Source: Phycisphaerales bacterium UBA7708
GTDB taxonomy: Bacteria > Planctomycetota > Phycisphaerae > Sedimentisphaerales > Anaerohalosphaeraceae
Length of the DNA: 14,349 bases
Reading direction: 5' to 3'
NCBI GenBank assembly: GCA_002482415.1
Contig: DLFY01000062.1
Span: forward strand, 1-14,349
Shown: one piece after another, positions 1-6,221 of the stretch
Numbering within the stretch: position 1 is the stretch's first letter
Layout: each line of letters begins with the position of its first letter
Notes under the pieces: generated by a model
Told to the model about the DNA's origin: nothing
Databases searched by the model: none
What the model saw: only the letters and a program-made list of their open reading frames with translations
Made by a program: the position numbers and the translations under genes

Positions 1-2
1 GC

Positions 3-119
3 AATCAGCCGGGATTTGCATGGCTTGCCGGTGATATCAATCACGACTGCAGTGTTACGCTGCTGGACGTAGCGGTGCTTTCGGCGCAGTGGCTTGATTC
101 CAATTACAGTATCGAGTAA
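3..119 (+). CDS. C-terminal end of a secreted protein with a dockerin-type repeat (partial, 5' end outside window)
   Basis: An open frame enters from the left edge and ends in TAA at 117-119, giving 38 residues. Residues 10-31 read GDINHDCSVTLLDVAVLSAQWL, which here breaks into GDINHDCSVTLLD and VAVLSAQWL. This matches one dockerin-type calcium-binding loop: Asp11, Asn13, Asp15 and Asp22 occupy loop positions 1, 3, 5 and 12, followed by a helix ending in a Trp-Leu pair. Phycisphaerae carry many secreted proteins with such C-terminal dockerin-like repeats, used in cellulosomes elsewhere for binding cohesins and here of unknown partner. The catalytic or binding part of the protein is off the window, so its function cannot be named. 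The family call rests on one half-repeat but the spacing is exact. Confidence 0.7.
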   Translation, partial: NQPGFAWLAGDINHDCSVTLLDVAVLSAQWLDSNYSIE

Positions 120-226
120 AGACATTGTCGTTCTGGTGTCGTAAATGATGTTCGAATATCTGGAACCAAGCAGATTAATTATTGATGATTTTTGCAGCTC
201 AATAAAATGTAAAAATAGTTCTTCTG

Positions 227-293
227 CCTCCTCGCCATCAGGAAGTGCGGGGGAGCCGGGGTATGCCCCTGACACTCCCTGATGTGCGAGAGG
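227..293. repeat. Long imperfect hairpin downstream of the dockerin gene
   Basis: CATCAGGAAGTG (236-247) pairs with CACTCCCTGATG (273-284) with a single A.C mismatch. The stem continues outward across a one-base bulge with CTCGC (231-235) against GCGAG (286-290), then CCT (227-229) against AGG (291-293). Inside, GGGG (258-261) can pair with CCCC (266-269). No T-run follows on the + strand, so it is not a classic terminator for the dockerin gene. On the minus strand the hairpin is followed after several bases by a T-rich run. It could be a processing or stabilising element at the 3' end of the upstream mRNA, a minus-strand terminator, or a copy of a dispersed palindromic repeat. Confidence 0.65.
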
Positions 294-365
294 GATTCTA
301 AGCTTCGGGTGTCTAATCAATGACAGTGTAGCAAGACAGGTAAAAGTTCTCAATAAAGCAGAGAG

Positions 366-440
366 GTTAACTGGTCCATCGACATGGCCTGATATTTCGA
401 TTATGTTTGAGTCTTGATAATCCATGTCGGATCAGTTGGC
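366..440 (+). promoter_or_regulatory. Structured leader ahead of the prepilin-like gene
   Basis: CGACATGG (380-387) pairs perfectly with CCATGTCG (422-429). After a 3-base bulge (377-379) the stem continues with AACTGGTC (369-376) against GATCAGTT (430-437), which includes one G.U pair, and then two more G.U pairs and a G-C at 366-368 with 438-440. That makes about 19 pairs. The 34-base loop contains a second, competing pairing, GATTAT (399-404) with ATAATC (417-422). The 3' arm ends 10 bases before the purine-rich site at 451-460 that serves the ATG at 468. The position suggests an RNA leader or a protein-binding operator; no known riboswitch consensus was recognised. Confidence 0.55.
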
Positions 441-467
441 GTGAGAAGCAAGAGAAAGGGATTTATT

Positions 468-1283
468 ATGAAAATGAGAAAAGGCTTTACATTAATTGAA
501 CTGCTTGTGGTAATTGCCATCATTGCCTTGCTGTTAAGTGTTGTAGTGCCTGCTTTGAAAAAAGCAAAAGAACATGCAAGGGCGGTTATCTGTTCAAGCA
601 ATCTGAAGCAATTTTCAACGGGCTTAGAGATGTATCAAATGAATCATAATTATAAGCGGTTTGTGATTCGTCATGGGGGGGATACCGTGACCTATTGGAT
701 GGGAAAGCTGGCACCCTATATGGGAGATGACAAATATGGTGAATTGTATCGTCTGGGGGAAGTCATTAAAGTTCTGATGTGCCCAAGCGCTCCCGTCCAA
801 AACCAGACACGGACCGTGATGGCGGGTGCCGGAGTGGGTTATTGGGGCAGTTGGAACAGACCGTGGGAATGGACTCGGTCCGCAACCATGACGACCATCA
901 GCGGCTATGGCATCAATGGCTGGGTGACACATGACAGCTTTTATGCCGGGTATGATTCAGAGCCGGAAGCGTATCTGGATTGGATGAGAATTCCGGCCAA
1001 TGTGCCGATCTTTGGCGATTGCGCCTGGCCGGTTGCATGGGTGCGAAACTCAGATAAAGTAAGAGCACCATCCAGGGCTGAGCTGCTTGACCCGACAGAT
1101 GCCACTTTTAATTGGGGCGGCACGACTCCTGGCTTGTGGAAGTGGGCAATACCTCGTCACAATATGAAGATCAATATGTCATTTAAGGATGGAAGTGTTT
1201 CTCCAATTGAACTGACCAAATTATATGAAGTACCCTGGAATAAGGCGTTCCAGCGGGAATCCACAACCATAGAGTATAAGTAA
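468..1283 (+). CDS. Prepilin-type N-terminal methylation / H-x9-DG domain protein (pseudopilin-like)
   Basis: The 271-residue product starts [15 protein letters not shown]: a short basic leader, the prepilin peptidase site Gly6|Phe7, Glu at position 5 of the mature chain (Glu11), and a hydrophobic helix to about residue 27. Near the C-terminus His231 and Asp241-Gly242 form the H-x9-DG motif of the planctomycete prepilin-processing-associated family, and a Cys-Pro-Ser motif lies near residue 105. Such proteins are processed by prepilin peptidase and are thought to assemble into pilus- or type II secretion-like structures; each genome has many copies and their individual roles are largely unknown. 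The start at 468 is preferred over the in-frame ATG at 414 because it follows a purine-rich site (451-460) and makes the leader the right length; the 414 start would add 18 residues overlapping the hairpin. It may be independent of the glycan cluster that follows 190 bases later. Confidence 0.9.
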   Translation: MKMRKGFTLIELLVVIAIIALLLSVVVPALKKAKEHARAVICSSNLKQFSTGLEMYQMNHNYKRFVIRHGGDTVTYWMGKLAPYMGDDKYGELYRLGEVIKVLMCPSAPVQNQTRTVMAGAGVGYWGSWNRPWEWTRSATMTTISGYGINGWVTHDSFYAGYDSEPEAYLDWMRIPANVPIFGDCAWPVAWVRNSDKVRAPSRAELLDPTDATFNWGGTTPGLWKWAIPRHNMKINMSFKDGSVSPIELTKLYEVPWNKAFQRESTTIEYK

Positions 1284-1383
1284 TCTAATTTTAAAGTATT
1301 TATACACAGACGGCTCATCTGAGGCATTGAAAGACTCCGTATCAAATAGTAAAAAGGAGTTCGGATTGTTTGAGTCTGTTTGA

Positions 1384-1404
1384 GAGGCTGTTTACGAGAG
1401 CCTC
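1384..1404 (+). other. Short hairpin in the 1284-1473 intergenic region
   Basis: GAGGCT (1384-1389) and AGCCTC (1399-1404) form a perfect 6-pair stem with a 9-base loop. It lies 100 bases after the prepilin stop and 70 bases before the next start. No T-run follows, so it is a poor intrinsic terminator. The rest of the 190-base gap shows no gene. Confidence 0.3.
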
Positions 1405-1473
1405 ATGAGCCTGATTCTATTTATGCCGGGGATGTTTGATTGATTTGCAAAAAGCCAAGAAGATAAGAATGCA

Positions 1474-2508
1474 ATGAAGAAGAATGCGTGGATACTGTAT
1501 CTTGGTTTGCTGGTGTCTTTGGGGTGTCCGGCAGAGGTTGTCGCTCAAAAAAGCTCCGGCATTCCTGTGATTCTGGATGCCGACATTGACTCCGATGTGG
1601 ATGATGTGGGATGTTTGGCGGTGCTTCATGCTTTGTCAAATCAGGGTGAAGCGGTGATATTGGGTGTGATTTGCACCACCGAGGATATTGACGGGCCTGC
1701 CTGTGTTGATGCCATCAATACGTATTTTAGTCGTCCGGATATTCCCATTGGGATTAATAAAGAGGCCCGGCCGGATCCCTCCCAGCCCAAGTGGCTTTAT
1801 TTGCGGTCCGGCCTTTCGAAATACACGCGCACCATAGCTCAGGAGTATCCTCATGATCTCAACTCGTATGATCAGGCGGAGTGCGCAACGTCGCTATATC
1901 GTCGTTTACTTGCCTCCGAGCCGCAGAACAGCGTGGTTATCATAACGGTGGGGCATCTGACCAACCTGAAAAATCTGCTGCTTTCCGATCCCGATCAATA
2001 CAGTCCATTATCTGGGTTTGCTCTGATTCAGCAAAAAGTCAGATTGTGGGTTTGTGTTGGGGGAAGATACCCCCAAGGCAAAGAACCCAATTTTTATCGC
2101 CCGGACCCTGAATCAACCTGGGTGGTTGTGCCCAATTGGCCTGCTCAAGTAGTATTTTCCGGTTGGGAACTTGGAAATCCCATTCAAACGGGCGGCTCCT
2201 GGTTTAAACAGAATGCCCCGAAGGAAAGTCCAATTTATCGTGCGTATGAACTCTATAATCAATTTGAGGGACGAGCCAGCTGGGATCAGACTGCGGTGCT
2301 TTATGCCGTTCGCGGGACGATGAATGACACCCTGTGGTCTGTTCAATGGCAGGGATATAATCATATTTCCCCGGATGGGAGTAATGAATGGAAGACAAAT
2401 CCCAATAATAAAGATCAAGGCTATCTCGTCGAAAAAATGGCGCCTGCACAACTAAGTCAGATTCTGGATGAACTGATGATTCAGGGGCCGGTTCTCAGCC
2501 GGGATTGA
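1474..2508 (+). CDS. Secreted nucleoside-hydrolase-fold protein (IUNH superfamily)
   Basis: The 344-residue product has a signal peptide (basic MKK, hydrophobic to about residue 17, probable cleavage after Val-Val-Ala24). Residues 35-44 read DADIDSDVDD, the metal-binding aspartate cluster of inosine-uridine hydrolases in the longer form DxDxxSDVDD. LTN (162-164) matches the substrate-side Asn motif, VGGRYPQGKEPNF (195-207) the later active-site loop, and WDQTAV (270-275) the final Asp motif. The family hydrolyses N-ribosidic bonds using a bound calcium ion. The His that usually precedes the last Asp is Trp270 here, as often seen in exported planctomycete and Bacteroidetes homologues, so classical nucleoside specificity is doubtful. 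It opens the glycan cluster, so a different glycosidic substrate is possible. Upstream purine-rich bases (1457-1467) give only a weak ribosome site. Confidence 0.85.
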   Translation: MKKNAWILYLGLLVSLGCPAEVVAQKSSGIPVILDADIDSDVDDVGCLAVLHALSNQGEAVILGVICTTEDIDGPACVDAINTYFSRPDIPIGINKEARPDPSQPKWLYLRSGLSKYTRTIAQEYPHDLNSYDQAECATSLYRRLLASEPQNSVVIITVGHLTNLKNLLLSDPDQYSPLSGFALIQQKVRLWVCVGGRYPQGKEPNFYRPDPESTWVVVPNWPAQVVFSGWELGNPIQTGGSWFKQNAPKESPIYRAYELYNQFEGRASWDQTAVLYAVRGTMNDTLWSVQWQGYNHISPDGSNEWKTNPNNKDQGYLVEKMAPAQLSQILDELMIQGPVLSRD

Positions 2509-2557
2509 GATTTTCTGGATTCTGTTGCATCCTGCAGGCAAGTCGGGACCAACAACA

Positions 2558-2575
2558 CTAAAACTTACCTTTTAG
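2558..2575 (+). promoter_or_regulatory. Small stem overlapping the ribosome binding site of the DUF1080 gene
   Basis: CTAAAA (2558-2563) pairs with TTTTAG (2570-2575) around a 6-base loop; the 3' arm shares its last two bases with the AGGAG ribosome binding site (2574-2578). AT-rich and only 6 pairs, so it may be coincidental. AGGAG lies 7 bases before the ATG at 2586 and only 1 base before the ATG at 2580, which decides the start in favour of 2586. Confidence 0.3.
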
Positions 2576-2585
2576 GAGAATGATT

Positions 2586-3341
2586 ATGAGACACAGATGG
2601 ATGGTTTGGACTGGAATGTTTGTGATGCTGATAACAATGGCTGTCTTTGCGGCACAAAAAGTGTATCAATGGGACATCCACGACGTGAATCGGCCCCAGC
2701 CCAGAATTGTTGCCCCGGGTGCGGAAGATCGCCTGCCGCCGTCGGATGCGATTGTTTTATTTGACGGCAAAGACTTGTCATCCTGGCGAAGTGATAAGGA
2801 TGGCGGTGAGGCCAAGTGGAAAGTCGAAAATGGATATATGGAAGTTGTTCCCGGCGCCGGCGATATTCTGACCCGACAGGCTTTTGGATCCTGCCAGGTG
2901 CATATTGAATGGGCGACCCCTGACGTGGTGGCCGGCAGCGGCCAGACGCGGGGCAACAGCGGTGTCTATCCCATGGGCTGCTATGAAGTTCAGGTATTGG
3001 ATTCGTACAGGAACCAAACTTATCCGGATGGACAGGCCGCGTCCATTTACGGCCAGAGCCCGCCGTTGGTCAATGCCAGCCGCGGTCCGGGCCAGTGGCA
3101 ATCGTATGATATTATATTTCATGCCCCGGTTTTTCAGGATGGCCGGTTGAAAAAGCCCGCGACCATGACAGTGCTGCATAACGGCGTACTCGTGCAGGAT
3201 CATTGGGTATTGGAGGGAATGACGCTTCATCAGGAGCGTGCCCGTTATGAACCCCATGCTGATAAACTGCCGTTCCGGATACAGGAACATGGGTACCTGG
3301 TACGGTTCAGAAATATCTGGATACGTCCCCTTGAAGATTAA
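2586..3341 (+). CDS. Secreted DUF1080 protein (PF06439, 3-keto-disaccharide hydrolase family)
   Basis: The 251-residue product has a signal peptide (MRHRW, hydrophobic 7-22, probable cleavage after Phe-Ala-Ala23) and one DUF1080 domain from about residue 56 to the end. The domain opens with the hallmark LFDGKDLSSW (58-67) and carries GNSGVY (123-128), YEVQVLDSY (133-141), IYGQSPPLVNAS (154-165), the WQSYDIIFHAP strand (171-181) and VLHNGVLVQ (196-204). DUF1080 is a concanavalin/LamG-like beta-sandwich; characterised members cleave 3-keto-glycosides after an oxidoreductase has made the ketone. The start at 2586 is set by AGGAG at 2574-2578. The fusion protein encoded at 8061-10547 supplies a candidate oxidoreductase, and also a second, more distant DUF1080 copy of a different subtype. 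Likely periplasmic or surface-located. Confidence 0.9.
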   Translation: MRHRWMVWTGMFVMLITMAVFAAQKVYQWDIHDVNRPQPRIVAPGAEDRLPPSDAIVLFDGKDLSSWRSDKDGGEAKWKVENGYMEVVPGAGDILTRQAFGSCQVHIEWATPDVVAGSGQTRGNSGVYPMGCYEVQVLDSYRNQTYPDGQAASIYGQSPPLVNASRGPGQWQSYDIIFHAPVFQDGRLKKPATMTVLHNGVLVQDHWVLEGMTLHQERARYEPHADKLPFRIQEHGYLVRFRNIWIRPLED

Positions 3342-3397
3342 GCGATTCAGCGACGAAATGGTGTCTTCCAAATCAGGGAAATGCCTGTTCTTTTGTG

Positions 3398-3446
3398 CCG
3401 AATTTTATGTATAAACCAGATTTAAAGTGAGAATGTGATAATTCGG
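3398..3446 (+). promoter_or_regulatory. Inverted repeat whose 3' arm covers the initiation region of the rhamnosidase gene
   Basis: CCGAATT (3398-3404) and AATTCGG (3440-3446) are perfect 7-base complements separated by 35 bases. The second arm ends two bases before the ATG at 3449, where no good Shine-Dalgarno sequence is visible. It could hold the start site closed, but 7 pairs over this distance can arise by chance. Confidence 0.25.
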
Positions 3447-3448
3447 AT

Positions 3449-6178
3449 ATGAGCAAACGATTGACTATGCAATTGTGCTGTAAATATAAAATCATCGCAG
3501 CTAAAGTATGGAAGGGGACTCCCCTTTGGAGGCTATCTTTAGTGCTGATGATCGTATTGTGTTTAGTGCTGGATTCTGCAGCTGCGAATCAGCCGCCAAG
3601 TGCTCCGACTGGACTGCTGTTGGATTTATTGGCTGATCCTTTGGGCGTGGAAAATCCGAATCCCCGCATGAGTTGGATTGTAAACGATGCCGACTCGGAT
3701 GAATATCAGACGGCATATCAAATCGTGGTGTTCGACCATCTGGAGCAAGCCGCTTCGGATAAGAACATTATGTGGGATTCCGGAAAGGTTGAGTCTTCGG
3801 AATCAAGCAATGTGCCTTACATCGGCGGAGATCTCAAGCCAGGGCATATCTATGTTTGGAAAGTTCGAACCTGGGATAAGGATAAACAGGCGGGAGCCTA
3901 TTCGAATCCGCAGCGGTTTATCACAGGTCTCCAGGATCAATGGACAGCGGTGCCAATCTGGGCGGGTGGGGGCGCCGCATCATCTGAACCCAATTTTCTT
4001 TTCCTTCGCACGTCTTTTCAGTTGCCGGACAAAGACATTCGGGCGGCTGTTGCGTATGTGACCGCCCTGTCTCCCGAACCCGCCTCTCAGTATGTGTATA
4101 AACTTTATATGAATGGTGCTCTGGTGGGTGTCGGGCCGCAAAGGGGGTTTAATGGTATTTCCCGATATAATACATTCGATGTTACAGGGCATTTGCGTCG
4201 CGGATCGGAAAATGTTGTGGGGGCCATCAACTATACCACGGCGGACAAACGGTTTATGTTTCAAATGCAAGTGTATTATACTGATGGGACGACCCAAACT
4301 ATCCAGTCTGACCATTCATGGAAATCTTTTGATGCAGACGTGGTCTATCGTGATCAGGGCAATGCAGGACATCGAACCTATTATTATGCCCCGCGGGAAG
4401 GTCTGGATGCACGAACATATCCTTTCGGCTGGAATAACACGGGATTCGATGACAGCAATTGGCATAATGCAACGGAAAAACCAAAAATTGATAATCTAAA
4501 GCCATCTGCTATCCTCAATACCCAAACGCATCTGGTCAAGCCAAAACGAATCGTTGACAAAGGGAATCGTGCCTGGTTTATTGAATTTGACCGGAACATG
4601 GTTGCCGGAATTCAATTGGATGTGCTTGGAAAGGCCGGCCAGGAAATCGAGATTCGGCTGGGTGAAGAATTGTCGGCGCCCGAGACGGTATTGTATACAA
4701 TGCGCACTGGAAACACCTATCAAGAGATCTGGACCCTGAAAGAGGGACGCCAGGTCCTTGAAAACTTTGGCTATCGTGTATTCCGATACGCAGAAATACA
4801 CAATGCACCGGAGGGATTCAATCCAGACCAGATTCAGGCTCTTGTCATGAGATATCCTTTTGATGATCAGGCGGCTCATTTCGAGTCTTCCGATTCGGTG
4901 CTCAATCAGGTATGGAATCTGTGCAAATACAGTGTCAAGGGCAATGTACTGGATATATTCGTGGATTCCCACACACGGGAACGCCGCAATTATGAACCAG
5001 ATGCTTCGGTTCATCAACTGTCTCGATATGCTGTGGATAGAGACTATGCCATGCCTCGTTATTCGATTGAATATCTCTATTACCGGCCGACCTGGCCTAC
5101 CGAGGGACGATTGCAGTCTGTGATGATGGCCTGGAACGATTACCTCTACAGCGGCAACCGCGATTTGCTTGCCCGAAACTACGAGGTGCTCAAAACCAAG
5201 ACCCTGGAGGAATTCATTAACCGCGATTTCCTTGTCGAAAAGCCCGACAATGTTGCACAGCGGCGTGAACGAGACCTGGTGGATTGGCCGGCTTCCCAGC
5301 GGGATGGATTTGAGTTTACCACGATCAATACGGCTGTCAATGCCTTTCATTATAAGGCCATCGACTGTTTGGGGCGTATTGCAGAAGTGCTGGGTAAATC
5401 CGAGGATGCCCGGCGCTACAGCACACTCGCGGAAAATCTCCGAAAAGCGATTAATACGCATCTGTACGATTCTGAGGCGGGACGGTTCAAAGATGGAAAA
5501 ACATCTGCCCACCACGCCCTGCATGCCAGTGCTTTTCCTCTGGCCCTGGGCGTGGTCGATCCGGAGTGCATCAGAGCCGTGGGAGATTTTGTCGAAAGCC
5601 GCGGTATGGCGACAAGTGTGTATGGCTCGCACTATCTTTTGGAGGGACTGTACCGTGCAGGACGCGGACAGGCCGCCCTGAATCTGATGAATGCGGTTAA
5701 AGGAAACAGCTGGGGCCACATGATGTATGATTTAAATGCTACCATGGTTGGCGAGGCATGGGACCCCTCCCTGAAAGGCAATATGGGTTTTTCCAATCCA
5801 TGGGCATCCGCTCCGGCCAATGCGATACCCCGAGGGCTGTTCGGTGTGATTCCTCTGGAACCGGGCTTCAAGCGATTTCAAATTAAGCCTCAGCCCGCAT
5901 CGTTGAGCTGGGCATCCCTGACCGTACCAATCATCAAAGGATCAATTGGTGTAGTATTCAAAAAAAAGGAAGATCAATTTGAAATGACCGTCCACGTGCC
6001 CGCCAATACAAAAGCGACGATTTATGTTCCTGTAATGAATATACAAAATCCCATTGTCCGAAAGAATGGCTTGGTGGTTGAGGATTCTGTCGAAAATGGG
6101 TATATTGTATTTTCCGAGGTCGGATCAGGCCGGCAGGTATTCCAGTGTTCGGAAAATAAACCGAATGTGAACAATTAA
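3449..6178 (+). CDS. Secreted alpha-L-rhamnosidase, GH78
   Basis: The 909-residue product has an unusually long basic N-region, a hydrophobic core at about 29-41 and probable cleavage near Ala46. The order fits full-length GH78: an N-terminal Fn3-like domain (52-160, with NPRMSW, QTAYQI, WDSGKV and YVWKVRTWD), a carbohydrate-binding beta domain (about 180-340), a second beta domain (about 360-465), the (alpha/alpha)6 barrel (about 470-805) and a C-terminal beta domain. The catalytic strip LDIFVDSHTRERRNYEPD puts Asp506, Glu511 and Asp518 at the positions of Asp567, Glu572 and Asp579 of Bacillus RhaB; the Trp between them is Tyr515, and the usual Asp-Cys-Pro is Asp-Ser-His. Glu769 in MVGEAWD fits the general-base Glu841. 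The enzyme should release terminal alpha-L-rhamnose, by inversion, from a glycan or glycoside outside the cytoplasm. The ribosome site is weak; an alternative in-frame ATG at 3467 has none. Confidence 0.9.
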   Translation: MSKRLTMQLCCKYKIIAAKVWKGTPLWRLSLVLMIVLCLVLDSAAANQPPSAPTGLLLDLLADPLGVENPNPRMSWIVNDADSDEYQTAYQIVVFDHLEQAASDKNIMWDSGKVESSESSNVPYIGGDLKPGHIYVWKVRTWDKDKQAGAYSNPQRFITGLQDQWTAVPIWAGGGAASSEPNFLFLRTSFQLPDKDIRAAVAYVTALSPEPASQYVYKLYMNGALVGVGPQRGFNGISRYNTFDVTGHLRRGSENVVGAINYTTADKRFMFQMQVYYTDGTTQTIQSDHSWKSFDADVVYRDQGNAGHRTYYYAPREGLDARTYPFGWNNTGFDDSNWHNATEKPKIDNLKPSAILNTQTHLVKPKRIVDKGNRAWFIEFDRNMVAGIQLDVLGKAGQEIEIRLGEELSAPETVLYTMRTGNTYQEIWTLKEGRQVLENFGYRVFRYAEIHNAPEGFNPDQIQALVMRYPFDDQAAHFESSDSVLNQVWNLCKYSVKGNVLDIFVDSHTRERRNYEPDASVHQLSRYAVDRDYAMPRYSIEYLYYRPTWPTEGRLQSVMMAWNDYLYSGNRDLLARNYEVLKTKTLEEFINRDFLVEKPDNVAQRRERDLVDWPASQRDGFEFTTINTAVNAFHYKAIDCLGRIAEVLGKSEDARRYSTLAENLRKAINTHLYDSEAGRFKDGKTSAHHALHASAFPLALGVVDPECIRAVGDFVESRGMATSVYGSHYLLEGLYRAGRGQAALNLMNAVKGNSWGHMMYDLNATMVGEAWDPSLKGNMGFSNPWASAPANAIPRGLFGVIPLEPGFKRFQIKPQPASLSWASLTVPIIKGSIGVVFKKKEDQFEMTVHVPANTKATIYVPVMNIQNPIVRKNGLVVEDSVENGYIVFSEVGSGRQVFQCSENKPNVNN

Positions 6179-6221
6179 GGAAAATGGCGACAATTCAAAA
6201 CTTTGTGTCATTGGAGACATT

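Larger units (their letters stand above)
120..467. other. 348-base gene-free stretch between the dockerin protein and the prepilin gene
   Basis: No open frame with a plausible start and ribosome binding site was found on either strand. The stretch contains two separate large inverted repeats (227-293 and 366-440) and a small stem of 5 pairs at 347-365. No convincing -35/-10 promoter pair was recognised by eye. It ends with a purine-rich ribosome binding site (AGAGAAAGGG, 451-460) for the ATG at 468. Confidence 0.7.

Noticed and set aside
414..467. Upstream in-frame ATG extending the prepilin-like protein by 18 residues
   Set aside because: It would put a polar extension before the methylation motif and lies inside the hairpin at 366-440; the ATG at 468 has the purine-rich site and gives a normal 6-residue leader.
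1367..1377. TGTTTGAGTCT shared with 404-414, both upstream of genes
   Set aside because: An 11-base match is expected by chance many times in a window of this size, and the surrounding bases do not match.
2778..3371. 197-codon open frame on the minus strand over the DUF1080 gene
   Set aside because: The + strand frame contains multiple DUF1080 signature motifs; the minus frame looks like antisense shadow.
3374..3394. Possible intrinsic terminator after the DUF1080 gene (CAGG/CCTG followed by TTCTTTT)
   Set aside because: The stem has only four pairs and the T-run is interrupted; too weak to call.
4496..5719. 407-codon open frame on the minus strand inside the large GH78 gene
   Set aside because: It is the shadow of a strongly supported GH78 coding frame, has no recognisable domain and is rich in His, Ile and Arg as expected for antisense translation.
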